Part shown: piece by piece, positions 34,980-47,033 of the stretch
Numbering within the stretch: position 1 is the stretch's first letter
Layout: each line of letters opens with the position of its first letter
Made by a program: the position numbers and the translations under genes
Source of the DNA: Erpobdella octoculata
Taxonomy: Eukaryota > Annelida > Clitellata > Hirudinida > Erpobdellidae
Assembly: GCA_963978895.1 (NCBI GenBank)
Contig: OZ022238.1
Location: 43,140,846 to 43,204,845, forward strand
Reading direction: 5' to 3'
Length of the DNA: 64,000 nt
Notes under the pieces: generated by a model
Told to the model about the DNA's origin: nothing
Databases searched by the model: none
The model's input: only the letters and a program-made list of their open reading frames with translations

Positions 34980-35722
34980 AACGTAACGTAACGTAACGTA
35001 ACATAACATAACGTACGTAACGTAACGTAACGTAACATAACGTACGTAACGTAACGTAACGTAACATAACGTACGTAACGTAACGTAACGTAACGTAACG
35101 TACGTAACGTAACGTAACGTAACGTAACGTACGTAACGTAACGTAACGTAACGTAACGTAACGTAACGTAACGTAACGTAGCGTAGCGTAACGTAACGTA
35201 ACGTAACGTAACGTAACGTAACGCAAAGCAACGCAAAGCGTAACGCAACGTAGCGTAACGTAACGCAAAGCGTAACGTAACGTAACGTAACGTAACGCAA
35301 CGTAACGTAACGTAACGTAACGTAACGCAACGTAACGTAACGTAACGTAACGTAACGTAACGTAACGTAACGTAATGTAACGTAACGTAACGTAACGTAA
35401 TGTAACGTAATGTAATGTAATGTAATGTAACGTAACGTAACGTACGTAACGTAACGTAACGTAACGTAACGTAGCGTAGCGTAACGTAGCGTAACGTAAC
35501 GTAACGTAACGTAACGCAAAGCAACGCAAAGCGTAACGTAACGTAACGTAACGTGACGCAAAGCAACGCAAAGCGTAACGTAACGTGACGTAACGTAACG
35601 CAACGTAACGTAACGTAACGTAACGTAACGGAATGTAACGTAACGTAACGTAACGTAATGTAACGTAACGTAACGTAATGTAATGTAATGTAATTTAATG
35701 TAATGTAGTGTAATGTAATGTA
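34980..35722. repeat. Pentanucleotide satellite (AACGT)n in intron 5
   Basis: About 740 bp of AACGT/ACGTA repeats with variants (AATGT, AGCGT, AACGC, ACGCAAAGCA) clustered toward the distal end. It lies between exons 5 and 6 of the cotransporter. Every reading frame is open across it because the unit contains no stop; the apparent proteins are artefacts. Confidence 0.95.
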
Positions 35723-37019
35723 GCTAAAAAAAAAAGAAAAAGAAATAGTTATCAAAACACAAACCGATAAAGCTCGGGACATTTAAATGCATGGTTCTTC
35801 ATTTCAATCACTCAAAATAATTTGAAAAGTAGAATTTCTGAACATTGAAATTGTGTAAGCAGCTGCAACAAAAATTTATTGAGTAACTTGTATTTCAATC
35901 AAAATAGGCTGATCTGTATGCAGGTGCTCTATTCATCAACCAGGCTATACAGTGGAACATCTACCTGTCCATTTTTCTTCTTCTCACCATCGCCGCTCTT
36001 TTCACCATTACAGGTTGAATTCACCTTTATTTATTTTTAAGTAAAATCTTTTCATGACAGATCAAAAAACAAGATAAAATATGGAAACCGAATCTTTTTT
36101 AAGCTGGGAGAAGAAAAAAAGCTATTCTAAGAGGAAATTCTATGTGAAATCGATGCTTATGCCTGCGAGCATTTGTTTCTCGGACGCAAGAAATTATTTT
36201 ATAATCATCTGGACAGTCATTTTTTGCTTTTTTATTGTTGCAGTTGAACGCGCACTTAAAAACCAATAAATAAGAAATCAGTGAAAACTATTTTAGAGTG
36301 TATTTAAATTTTATCGTCAATATTTTATTGCAAATTATTTGGCTTTAATTAAAAAGGAAATTGCCTAAAGTGCGTATCAAAAAATGCTAAATATTTCAGG
36401 CGACAAATCGTAATTTATATTAAAACATTTTTCTAACTTTGTTATTTAGGTTTATGTGCTGATGCATCTAAAATATATTTTCTTTAATCTATTTTATTTT
36501 AATGAAATAAATTATTTTAAGATAAAATGTAAGCTTACTTCATTGCCTAAAGTACTCGAAACTATTCCATTCATTGTTTTTGGACAAACACTCGATAATT
36601 AATTACAACACCAAAAATGTCTAAATATGATTGCAACCTCAAAACTATCCAGTTATAAACACAACTAAAAAAGTTAAATAAATTCAATTTTTTTAATTCA
36701 AAAAAATGAATTTGTGTTATTTTCTTTATACGCAGGTGGTCTTACTGCAGTTATGTGGACGGATTTCATTCAAACTATAATAATGATCATTGGAGCTGTT
36801 TATCTGATGATCGTCAGTGAGTGATGACCAAGCCAAAGTTGTTTTTTTTTTTCAAAAATGCTGTTTTTATTATTCTTGAAATTTGAGAAATTTTTTGAAA
36901 AGTAAAGCAAGATTTGTTTGAGATCTTAGCTGATAGCTGTCATCTACCTTCGGTGTTAGCTTACTTGGTGATGGCGTGATGATGATGATTACGATGTTTA
37001 CGATTACGATGACGTTGTT

Positions 37020-37135
37020 GGGCGACGATGATGATGGTGGTGGTGGTGTAGTGGTGGCGTTGGTGGTAGTTGTGGTGGTGGTGGTAGTGGTGGTGGTGGT
37101 GGTGGTGGTGGTGACGACGACGACGACGACGACGA
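37020..37135. repeat. (GGT)n/(GAC)n compound microsatellite in intron 7
   Basis: GATGAT, then GGTGGT/GTGGTG, then GACGACGACG. A G-rich stretch on the plus strand inside intron 7. Confidence 0.9.
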
Positions 37136-38073
37136 TTACGATAACTAGGAAAAGGAAGATGTCAATTATGACATTTATTTTATTATAATTTGTATTATTA
37201 TTATCTAAAAAACAATCTTAGTTGATGAGCTGTACTAAGAAATAAGATTTAATTGAGGTGGGTACAAAAACTGAGAAAAATAGAATGCATAAAAAATTCC
37301 ACAATGCAACGTGAGTCCTAGCTTTTTGTGTAACAGTTGTAATAATTCGTCACATTAGTGATTAACATAACGAAACATAGGGGTGGACACGACTTTATCC
37401 TGAAGCGATAATTAGATTATATTAAATTATATTTTAGTTATTTTCATGTTAAAACCTATCAGCTTTCAAGTTGAAACTAACTTTTCAAGCGTAAGTTATT
37501 TAAATTCCATTAAAAATAAAATCGACTCACAAATACTTCCATTGCTGAAGGTCCATTAGTGGAAGAGCGTATAATTAATTTATGCAAGATGTGATCACGT
37601 AGTCACGTGATTTGAACGGTTCTGTCTATTGCTCGTCAGGTTGCAAAAAAATGTGTAAAAGTGAAATAAAGAATCTAAGTGAAGTAAAATATAAAAAAAT
37701 AACATTTTTTTTACAGATTATTGTTCCATTTTTGTATTTATTTGAATACATAACCATCAACTGAAAGTCATTCTGAGTCTAATCCACGAAAGCTTCATCA
37801 GCGGTTAAATTACTGAATGTTCCTCTTGCAGGTTTCATCAGTGTTGGGGGCTACCAACAGATGAAAGAGAAATTTTTCGAAGCGGCTGCCTCGATCAGAC
37901 ACATAAACTCCACCAATTTTACTACAAACCTCAGTTCTCCAGCAACATTGCAATCACCAAACAACTCGTGTGGATACCCACCGGCTGACAGTTTCCACCT
38001 GTTTCGCTCGTCAACAAACGAGGTCCTACCGTGGCCCGGAATCGTCGGGGTCACAATTTCGTCTGTTTGGTAT

Positions 38074-39513
38074 GGTTCCACGACAAAACGTTCACAGACA
38101 AAATGTTCAACGACAAAATGTTCCCGACAAAACGTTCACGACACAACGTTCACGACAAAATGTTCACGACAAAATGAACACCGACAAAACGTTCACAGAC
38201 AAAATGTTCAACGACAAAATGTTCAACGACAAAATGTTCACGACAAAACGTTCACGACAAAACGTTCACGAAAAATGTTCACGCACAAAATGTTCACAGA
38301 CAAAATGTTCACGACAAAACGTTCACGACACAACGTTCACGACAAAATGTTCACACTGAAAAATACACCTTTTGTTCTATTATGTCAAGATCGCTTGCAA
38401 ACTAATTATTAAGTCATTTTTGTGGTGTTTCTATTCACCATTTGATTTACCTAAGCAGAGTATGTGTGTATGACACTAACACATATTGGCAACAATCAAC
38501 TTATCAAACATTTATTTTAAGTTAACCGTAAAACCAAACATGCAAAAAACAAAAAATATCGATCGAGACTTATTTCTGTCGTTCACTTAATTAAAATTGA
38601 AACATCAAATGATCTTCAATTTGCTGCTTATTGAGTCTTTACCCAAGTCATCGCTACGTTAATTAGGTAATTAAAGCCGCTATATTGCTCATGGAAGCCG
38701 ATAACTTCTTAATCGCTAGGCTACAACGATCAAAGCTTATTTCTGTCCTTCACTTAATTAAGATTGAAACATCAAATAAATCTCAATTAATTGCATTTCT
38801 TTTTCTTTTCGATCGGAGTATATAAAGATTTCATATTTTGACACTTTTTATCATCGTTCCATTTATTAACTAGTTAATGCGGCTTGGTTAATTTTCTCTT
38901 GGATACCCTTAACTTTTTAATCTTTATAATACAGCCATTAAGCTTTCTTTACGTCGTTTGCATATTTGAAATTGAAGATTCAAGCGATCTCAAATTCATA
39001 ACCAATTGTATTTTCCTATTACAGCTATCTCATCTCATCTGTCATTATCTTTTCTTCTTACTGAAACAGTTTACAGTACTCCGATCCATACTCATCTGGT
39101 TGCCATTTGAGTTAGGAGTATCAAAGAGGAAATTAGTTCAAATTAGCATTGCATTTAGTATTGTTAACGTTTTATTTGTGCTCATTTCGTGAAACACAAA
39201 ATATTTGATCATTTAAAAACTAAACTAAAATTAAAAGTTGCAATCGTGAACATTTTGTCGTGAACGTTGTGTCGTTGAACATTTTGTCTGTGAACATTTT
39301 GTGCGTGAACATTTTTTGTGAACGTTTTGTCGTGAACGTTTTGTCGTGAACATTTTGTCGTTGAACATTTTGTCTGTGAACATTTTGTCTGTGAACGTTT
39401 TGTCGGTGTTCATTTTGTCGTGAACATTTTGTCGTGAACGTTGTGTCGTGAACGTTTTGTCGGGAACATTTTGTCGTTGAACATTTTGTCTGTGAACGTT
39501 TTGTCGTGACACC
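38074..39513. mobile_element. Mutator-like (or Merlin-like) TIR element in cotransporter exon 8
   Basis: Flanked by the exact 9-bp duplication GTTTGGTAT (38065-38073 and 39514-39522). The ends are long TIRs of about 275 bp: left GGTTCCACGACAAAACG, right complement GGTGTCACGACAAAACG. They are built from ~14-bp modules of type ACGACAAAATGTTC. The central ~870 bp holds a diverged direct repeat (CTTATTTCTGTCGTTCACTT near 38568, CTTATTTCTGTCCTTCACTT near 38738). No transposase, so non-autonomous. A 9-bp TSD with long TIRs fits MULEs best; Merlin (8-9 bp) is the alternative. Confidence 0.88.
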
Positions 39514-39789
39514 GTTTGGTATTGGTGTTCAGATCAGGCAAGTTAAAGTTGTTTGGTAAAAAAAAACAAGAAAATTTTATTTAGTTTTTTTTATTAGTGT
39601 GACAACTGCAGTTTTGATTGTTTTAAGGTCATTGTCCAAAGAGCACTGGCATCGACGAATCTTAGCCACGCAAAAGCCGGTTGCATTATGGCAGCTTATT
39701 TAAAGTTTTTACCACTCTGGATCATAGTGTTTCCTGGAATGATTTCCAGAATACTTTTTCCAGGTTTTTTTGCTTATGTGTATTTCATT

Positions 39790-40090
39790 CACAGTTGTCC
39801 ACAGGTCAAATTCACCCACGGGTCGGGTTAGGTTCGGAATTTTAAACCCCATGATGGGTCGGGTCCGACCCAAAACTATTACTACACTTTTTAATGTATG
39901 TTATTATACATAACGATAACTATAAAAAACATGGAATTATAACATTATAACAGCCGTAAATTTATCACGTATATGGGTCGGGTCGCTTCATTGGTAGAGT
40001 GCGCAGGTCGGTTTCGGTTGGTTTAACGTGTTGTGGTGGTCGTGGAGGGTTGAGTCAACAAAAGTTGACCCATCTACAACTCTGATGTAG
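39790..40090. mobile_element. GGGTCGGGT-rich MITE-like segment in intron 9
   Basis: Begins near CACAGTTGTCCACAGGTCAA and ends near GTTGACCCATCTACAACTCTG. The two ends are partly inverted and hAT-like. The interior has GGGTCGGGT repeats. No target duplication seen. Confidence 0.4.
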
Positions 40091-41862
40091 TCTGATAATA
40101 TAATTAATATTATAATTATGTTCTAATTTAAAACATTATTATTATTAAAGAAACTGTTGCCTGCGTGGATCCTGAAGACTGTTTTAAAATATGTGGGTCA
40201 AGAGCGGGTTGCACCAACCTGGCGTATACGTCGATCGTCATCAAGTTGATGCCAATGGGGGCCCGAGGTTTAATGCTGGCAGTGATGATGTCAGCTCTCA
40301 TGTCTTCACTCTCTTCTGTTTTCAACAGCAGCAGTACAATCTTTACAATGGACATTTGGGTGAAAATTCGCAAAAATTCAACCGACATGGAATTGATGGT
40401 TGTGGGGAGGTAATCGTATGATTGTTGGCAAGATTTCTCACTAAAAAATTGGGTTCGTTTTTTTTTTAATTTTACAGAGTATTCGTTTTAATTATGGTCG
40501 GATTTGCGATTGCGTGGATTCCGGTTGTGCAAAATTTTGCCGAACTCTTCAACTATATACAGAGTGTAACCAGCTATTTAGCACCGCCGATTTGTGCGGT
40601 TTATATTTTAGCTGTACTCTGGAAAAGAATTAATGAACACGTAAGTGTTACAGAATTTCTGTAGATTATTTAATTTTAATGGGAGTAAATGAAATTTTTT
40701 TTATTTAAAAAAATATTATTCTTCACTCTTAAATGATAACAAGTAAAAATAGTTTTGTACATAAAGTTATGCTATGCAATGTAAAATTTCAATTTTTAAA
40801 TTAAATATAATGCATTGCCATTGCAAAGAGTTACAGCGCCAAATTTTAGCTCAATTGGATGAAAATAGTTGGTTAATTAAATCTCCAAAAAGCATTCCAA
40901 CCAGGATCAAAATCAAACCTGAAAAAACGAACTTAATTTTATGGATTTAAAGATTCACATAGCTGAAAACTGAAAAAGCCATCAAAGTGTTTTTTATTTT
41001 GAAATTCAAAAAATTGTTTTAATATACAAACACAAGCAACGAAATGGTTTAAGATTTTAAAAACAGAAATTAAAAATTATTAAATTTTTATTCAAATTCT
41101 TAAGACATAATTCATCTAATTTGGAACTTGAGAAATATTAGGATTTGTATAATTCTGCACAAGCAGCAATATTTAGACAATTTCTTGATACATAAACTAA
41201 TTATTGTGTTTTTGCCCAAGGGAGCATTCTGGGGTTTAATGGTTGGATTTATCATCGGTCTGATTAGATTCATATGGGGAAATGTTTACCAAAAACTTCC
41301 ATGTGGCAGCTCCGAACCAGATCCACGACCCCCCATTATCGGGCGCATTCATTATTTGAATTTTTGAACCATTCTCTTCGTCATCGTACTCATAACAGCC
41401 ATCGTCGTCAGTTTGGCTACAAAACCGATTGAAGACAAATACGTGAGAATAGTACTTGTTAACTTTTCATAACGTAATGATCGAAGTTAACTATTATTTT
41501 ACGTAACAGTCAGTTTTAGTGAATATATACACAGCTTGCAATGATATTTACTGCTAAGATGAAAACAAACAAAAAAAATTATTTTTGTTAGCTCGTGAGG
41601 CTGTTGTTTTGGAGTCGACACAGTACAGAAACCAGGGTAGATTTGAACGAAGAAGAAGAAAAAAGAAAGAAAGCAAAAGCAAGAAACAAAGAGATTGGTC
41701 CAGAAATAAACCACGAAAATGAAGAACAGGCACCGTCAGAAGCCGCGGTTAGAGAAGCTCCAAGTGAAGTCTCGATGGAAATGCAAATTCAAGGTTTTTG
41801 ATACTACACTTTGGCTTTGTGGAGTTCCTTATTTTGCATTATTATTAATTTTTATTAAAATA

Positions 41863-42262
41863 CTAGCGGGGTGCCCGGAGTTGCCCGGGCTTTTTAGAGC
41901 TTTTTCTATCGTTTTTCTCTCACGCTCCCGTTTCCTTTCCCGCTTGCTCTCACGTTCCCGGTCGCTTTCCCACTATTCGACCACCTAGAGCTCTAAAACT
42001 TTCAGGAAAGCTTTGTTCTGGATGACAATACATGAATTTAATGTTTTCGACATGAATTAGGCCTTAAATTAATTAAAATTAATCAAATCAAATTAATCAG
42101 ACAGTTCAAGATACTCTTTTATAGGAAACAGATATATATATAGCCTACAACCTATCCTCAGACCTACCAAATGTACATAAAAAATTTCATAAAAATCGGT
42201 TCAGCCGTTTCGGAGGAGTTTGAAGTCAAACACTATGACACGAGATTTTTATATATATAGAT
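41863..42262 (-). mobile_element. Complete 400-bp non-autonomous Helitron in intron 13
   Basis: 5' end TCTATATATATAAAAATCTC at 42262, followed by CACTCCTCCG-type sequence and AACGGCTGAACCGATTTTTA. 3' end at 41863: hairpin CCCGGGCAACTCCGGGC then CTAG|T. It inserted between A and T as Helitrons do. It lies between exons 13 and 14 of the cotransporter gene and carries no gene. Confidence 0.88.
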
Positions 42263-42621
42263 TAAAGAATTAAGTATTTTGATATTATTTTTAAACTATT
42301 GACAAGTTACAATTAAATATTAAATTAAAAAACGAAAAACAACATTTTTATTTAAATTCAGACCCTCCAGCTAACCAGGCAAAATTGTGGAGACGAGTGG
42401 GAAGATGGATATGTGGAATTGAGAAAGAAATTCACATTAGCGAAACAGAAAAACAAGCAATGGAACTCAAACACACTTCACTGTATGAGGAAAAAATACC
42501 TTATTGGGCCTGCAACGTAAACGCCGCAATACTAGCTGCTTGCGGTTTGGCGGTTTGGATTTATTTTGCTTAGGTTTAAATATCTGTCCGAGCATTTTAG
42601 GTAGAGCATCATTATTGTTTG

Positions 42622-42810
42622 TGTTGAATATAGTTTTTGTTTTGCTTATAAATCGAACAGTTTATTTTATCTATTATTAATTGACCATTGTTCTTTTTAT
42701 TCTATGTACTTCCGTCTTCCTTCTTTTGTTGTTTCTCGAGTCGACATGTTGCTTTTAGTTGTGTACAATAAATTCGGGTTTTACTCTTAAATAAAGTATA
42801 AAACACAATA
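42622..42810 (+). repeat. Copia 5' LTR
   Basis: Begins TGTTGAATATAG and ends AAAACACAATA. It contains AATAAA-type words (AATAAATTCGGG, AAATAAAG) that could direct transcript ends. No difference from the 3' LTR was found on inspection. Confidence 0.93.
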
Positions 42811-42826
42811 GGTTATGGGCCCAGTC
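42811..42826 (+). promoter_or_regulatory. Primer-binding site, internal fragment of tRNA-iMet
   Basis: GGTTATGGGCCCAGTC directly follows the 5' LTR. It is complementary to the anticodon region of initiator tRNA-Met (CTGGGCCCATAACC), the half-tRNA priming known for copia. Confidence 0.8.
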
Positions 42827-42949
42827 AGCTACTAACTGTGTAACTCGAATTTATTAAAAGTTTACGATCGAAATTTTTCGTAATTTAGAGCAGCGAAGTA
42901 ATCACGTTTTCTTTTGAATCGCTGACACCTGTTGACAGTTGTTTGAATA

Positions 42950-45301
42950 ATGGATTTCACGAGAATTCAAATCAAGCCGCTAGAAGGCAAGTCAAATTGG
43001 TTGAACTGGAAAGGTAGAGTTTCGATCCTACTGCGCGGCACACCAGATGTCATGGACGTTGTAGAAGGGAAACTTAAAAAACCAGACGAACCGAGGGATG
43101 ATTCAACAGAAGCCGAGGTAACTGCATATCAAACCGCCTACAGCAAGTTTTTGAAAGCTGACTGCAGTGCAATGGTGATTCTATCAACCAACATGTCAGA
43201 AGAATCTTATGAAAAGGTTCGTTCCCATGCATGTGCAAGAGAAGTTTGGTTGGAATTACATAGGCTGTTTGATGGAATAAATGAAGACAGAGCCTATGAT
43301 CTCTGTATGCAGTTCTTTGGTTACAAGATGTGTCAAGGTGATGAAGCTGCTACTCATGTTGGTAAGCTAAAGAATATCTGGAAGGAGCTAAAGGTCGAAC
43401 TTGATAAAGAAGAAAACAAAGATCTACTGCTCATGTGCCGTATAATTGAAACATTGCCAAGTGAGTATTTCTCATTTTCTTCGAGTTGGAGAATGTTGAG
43501 CAAAGCCGAACGGACTGTTGATAATCTCACGAATCAGTTATGTAGTTACGAAAGAGCTCTGGCTGGCAAAACTGAACCCGTTCAACAGGAAGCATTGTTC
43601 GCTAAGTCAACATACCCGAAGTCGGCACAGAAACAGAAAAGTCAAATAAAGTCTGCAAAACAAGGTACCATTATTTGTCATTACTGCAAGCAAGTAGGAC
43701 ATGTTGTTCGTAAATGTAGAAAATGGATTGCCGATGGCAAACCACCGAAGCCAGCAAATGATTTGAACATCAGTCAAGGTAAAGCTCCAGAGTCAGTCCA
43801 TTCTGTGTCATTGTCTGCTGTGCATTCAGATGTTCTTGCAATTGATAGTTCTACATCTGCTGATGGTTGGTATGTAGATAATGGCGCAACCAGTCATTTG
43901 ACTTTTAGAAGTGACATACTGACAAACTTCAAGAAATTCTCAAATGTACAGAGCCTACAGATAGCAGATGGAAATCACGTTGAAGCTGTTGGTGCAGGTA
44001 CTGTCCACCTGAAAACAGTGATTGATAAAAAGAACATTGAAGTGAAACTTGAAAACGTGTGGTATGTTCCAAAGTTGAACAGAAATTTGTTTTCAGTATT
44101 AGCAGCTCAAGACAGGAAGAAAAACAGTATTTTCATGTCTACACAAGAAAGATGTTTCTTCAAGGTCGACAATGTGAAAGTTCTTGTTGGTGCTCGAGAA
44201 AGAAATGGTGGTTTGTTCAGGCTGATTGCAGATACAGTTGTACCATCTAAGTTACAAGAAGCAAATATTGTAAAGGACGAAAATTTGATTCAGTTGTATC
44301 ACGAAAGGCTTGCTCATCAAAACAAAAGACATGTGAAGTCAATTTTAAAACAAGAATTCAACATAGATGTCAGTCTTGATGGTGAAGTTTCTGAAGGATG
44401 TGTCTTCGGAAAAGCACATCGCCTGAAGTTTGGAACCAGAGTTCGAGCAACAAAACCAGGCGAAAGAATACTCACTGATGTTTGTGGTCCATTTTGTAAT
44501 TCATTCTCAAATTATCGCTATTTTGTCCTGTTTAAAGATGACTACAGTGGCTTCCGTTTTGTCTACTTCATGAAAGAAAAGTCTGAAGTGTCAGAGAAAT
44601 TGACGTGGATGCTTGCTGAGTGCCAAACAGCTGGACATACAGTGATGGAGTTGCTGAGTGACAATGGTGGTGAATTTGAAAATGCTGATGTGAAGAAAAT
44701 TTTGAACAAACATGGTATCCGACAACGTCTGATAATGCCATACACACCTCAACAAAATGGATGCAGTGAAAGAGAGAATCGCACCTTAGTAGAAGCCGCC
44801 AGGGCCATGAGATTAGCTCATGCAGAATTACCTCAAGCTTTATGGGCACAATTGATTCAGACCGCTGGGTACATCTTGAATCGAACTGCACCTACGTGTG
44901 TCAAAGGAAAATCACCATATGAACTGTGGTACAATAGAAAACCAAAAATCACACATTTGCGAATTATTGGTTGTACTGCATATGTTCATGTTCCTGATCA
45001 ACGAAGAAAAAAGATGGACACTAAAGCTGAGAAGGGTATATTAGTTGGCTATGAAGGCGATGATGGCTATAGAGTTTTTCTCCAGCCAGGAAATAGAACA
45101 GTTCGTTCAAGAGATGTTGTTTTTGATGAGAAAATTCTAAGAACAACAGTTCCAAATTGGCCATTGAAATCTGATCAAGATGAGTCTGATGCTGATGACG
45201 ATCAGATGACTGAAAACAGTGGAGCTGTGACTGAGGAAATACCTACCATTGCTGATGAACTGACAGAGTGGTGCACCTGCTTCAGGCATACAGTTGCGTG
45301 A
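42950..45301 (+). CDS. Copia Gag-protease-integrase part of the polyprotein
   Basis: 783 codons, opening with a Gag domain (LEGKSNWLNWKGRVSILL). A zinc knuckle (CHYCKQVGHVVRKC) is near residue 242. The aspartic protease motif WYVDNGATSH is near 306; the second active-site position is N rather than the common S/T, seen in some animal copia elements. The integrase zinc region has the two His (LYHERLAHQNKRH) but reads SEGCVFGK where C-x-x-C is usual, so one zinc ligand may be lost. The integrase core has DVCGPF, SDNGGEFEN and the catalytic Glu in NGCSERENRT (about 604). The frame ends early at 45299 because of a one-base register change near 45267. Confidence 0.93.
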   Translation: MDFTRIQIKPLEGKSNWLNWKGRVSILLRGTPDVMDVVEGKLKKPDEPRDDSTEAEVTAYQTAYSKFLKADCSAMVILSTNMSEESYEKVRSHACAREVWLELHRLFDGINEDRAYDLCMQFFGYKMCQGDEAATHVGKLKNIWKELKVELDKEENKDLLLMCRIIETLPSEYFSFSSSWRMLSKAERTVDNLTNQLCSYERALAGKTEPVQQEALFAKSTYPKSAQKQKSQIKSAKQGTIICHYCKQVGHVVRKCRKWIADGKPPKPANDLNISQGKAPESVHSVSLSAVHSDVLAIDSSTSADGWYVDNGATSHLTFRSDILTNFKKFSNVQSLQIADGNHVEAVGAGTVHLKTVIDKKNIEVKLENVWYVPKLNRNLFSVLAAQDRKKNSIFMSTQERCFFKVDNVKVLVGARERNGGLFRLIADTVVPSKLQEANIVKDENLIQLYHERLAHQNKRHVKSILKQEFNIDVSLDGEVSEGCVFGKAHRLKFGTRVRATKPGERILTDVCGPFCNSFSNYRYFVLFKDDYSGFRFVYFMKEKSEVSEKLTWMLAECQTAGHTVMELLSDNGGEFENADVKKILNKHGIRQRLIMPYTPQQNGCSERENRTLVEAARAMRLAHAELPQALWAQLIQTAGYILNRTAPTCVKGKSPYELWYNRKPKITHLRIIGCTAYVHVPDQRRKKMDTKAEKGILVGYEGDDGYRVFLQPGNRTVRSRDVVFDEKILRTTVPNWPLKSDQDESDADDDQMTENSGAVTEEIPTIADELTEWCTCFRHTVA

Positions 45302-47033
45302 CCGTGAATGCATCAAGAGGCCTGCTCGTTTCGATGACTATGTGATGATAGCAGCAGAAATGTTCAGTTCTTCAGAACCTACCAGCTTTGAGGAGGCAGT
45401 TCAAAGTGATCAGAAGAATGAATGGCAGCAAGCGATGAAAAATGAAATGCAATCGCTTTGTGAAAACCAGACGTGGCAACTTATGGATCTCCCTCCTAAG
45501 AAAAAGGCTATTCCATGCAAGTGGGTCTACAAAGTCAAGACTAATTCAGATGGTTCCATCGAACGTTACAAAGCAAGACTTGTAATTAAAGGCTATGCTC
45601 AAAAGAAAGGAGTTGATTATGATCAGACCTTCAGTCCAGTGGTCAGAAATACAACTGTTAGAACTCTTTTAAGCGTTGCAGCCAGTGAAAGAATGCATCT
45701 GATGCAGTTCGATGTTTCAACGGCATTCCTATATGGTGATCTGCAAGAGGAAATCTATATGGAGCAGCCCGAAGGCTTTACTGATGGTTCTGCTAGAGTG
45801 TGTAAACTGAAAAGAAGTTTGTATGGACTCAAGCAGGCTCCCAGATGTTGGAACACGCGGTTTGGCAATTTCTTAAAGAAGATCGGATTTAAACAAAGTG
45901 ATGCTGATCCTTGTCTGTTTATAGTGGAAAGAAATATGAAAAAATTGTTTCTTGCTTTATATGTTGATGATGGCATTGTCATGGCTACAGATAAACAAGA
46001 ACTCTCAGAATTTGCAGATAGGTTAAAATCAGAGTTTAAAATTATAACAAAGCCAGCAAAATATTTCCTGGGAGTAGAAATCAATCAGAAATCTGATGGC
46101 TCCATAAAGATCAGTCAAGCTGCCTATACGAGAAAAGTTCTTGATCAGTTTGGTATGAGTAATTGTCGGCCATGTGTTACTCCAATCATCTCATCTGAGA
46201 AGGCAGAGTTTGATGATAATAATGAACCAGTCAAATTTCCTTACAGGTCAGTTGTGGGGGCACTCATGTATTTAATGACGGGTACCAGACCCGATATTGC
46301 ATATGCTGTTAGTGTTGCTTCCAGGAATTTGGAAAATCCTCTTCATAGTGATGTAGTCCAAGTAAAAAGGATTCTGCGATATCTTAAGGGTACCGAAGAT
46401 ACAGGAATTGTCTACAGACCTCAACAGAATAAAAACACACTCCTGTGTTATAGTGATGCTGATCATGCAGGTGACCATACCACAGGCAGGTCTACAACTG
46501 GTGTGGTTTGTATCTATGCTGAAGGAGCAATAAGCTGGTTGAGTCAACGACAGACATCAGTTTCTATCTCAACCACAGAAGCAGAGGTAGTAGCGGCTAG
46601 TGAGGCCACACGTGAGGTTGTTTGGATAAAACGTCTGCTGAACGACATTGTTGGATTTGATGATATTCCAGTCATACAAATTGACAATGAAGCTGCTATT
46701 CGTTTGGCTCAGAACCCAGAACATCACCGACGTACCAAACACATACAGACTCGTCATTTCTTCATCAGAGAAAAGGTTGCAGACGGTGAAGTTGGTGTCA
46801 AGAGTGTCACAACAGAACTTCAAGTGGCAGATGCACTAACGACAAGGACCAAGGCTAAAGCAACTGATGATCCACATGGGACTCGGTTAACTTTTCCTGG
46901 GAAATCAAGTAGTTTACTAAGAATGAAATTGGTCAGACTGATAACTGTTACGATTTATGCTCAAAATGAGAAGGTGTTGAATATAGTTTTTGTTTTGCTT
47001 ATAAATCGAACAGTTTATTTTATCTATTATTAA
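45294..47033 (+). CDS. Copia RT-RNase H part of the polyprotein
   Basis: About 579 codons in the next frame, continuous in homology with the preceding frame. RT starts with NEWQQAMKNEMQSL and WVYKVK; catalytic motifs are FDVSTAFLYGDL, SLYGLKQAPRCWN and LYVDDGIV (about residue 222). RNase H follows (YSDADHAGDHTTGRSTTG, STTEAEVVAASEA, DNEAAIRLAQN, HIQTRHFFIRE). All catalytic residues are present. It ends after the polypurine tract inside the 3' LTR. In copia relatives gag and pol form one frame, so the break is most simply a mutation or sequencing error. Confidence 0.93.
   Translation: MRDRECIKRPARFDDYVMIAAEMFSSSEPTSFEEAVQSDQKNEWQQAMKNEMQSLCENQTWQLMDLPPKKKAIPCKWVYKVKTNSDGSIERYKARLVIKGYAQKKGVDYDQTFSPVVRNTTVRTLLSVAASERMHLMQFDVSTAFLYGDLQEEIYMEQPEGFTDGSARVCKLKRSLYGLKQAPRCWNTRFGNFLKKIGFKQSDADPCLFIVERNMKKLFLALYVDDGIVMATDKQELSEFADRLKSEFKIITKPAKYFLGVEINQKSDGSIKISQAAYTRKVLDQFGMSNCRPCVTPIISSEKAEFDDNNEPVKFPYRSVVGALMYLMTGTRPDIAYAVSVASRNLENPLHSDVVQVKRILRYLKGTEDTGIVYRPQQNKNTLLCYSDADHAGDHTTGRSTTGVVCIYAEGAISWLSQRQTSVSISTTEAEVVAASEATREVVWIKRLLNDIVGFDDIPVIQIDNEAAIRLAQNPEHHRRTKHIQTRHFFIREKVADGEVGVKSVTTELQVADALTTRTKAKATDDPHGTRLTFPGKSSSLLRMKLVRLITVTIYAQNEKVLNIVFVLLINRTVYFIYY

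Noticed and set aside
34840..35782. Open frames of 200-290 codons on the minus strand
   Set aside because: They translate the AACGT pentamer satellite (RYVTL repeats), not a protein gene.
38074..39513. Transposon acting as a new intron (introner) in the cotransporter
   Set aside because: The left side offers GT but no AG near the right end would restore the WYWCSDQ frame on splicing.
41861..41988. Coding extension of exon 13 into RSRSRS sequence
   Set aside because: The exon ends at 41793 with a GT donor and correct phase to exon 14; the downstream frame is Helitron minisatellite.
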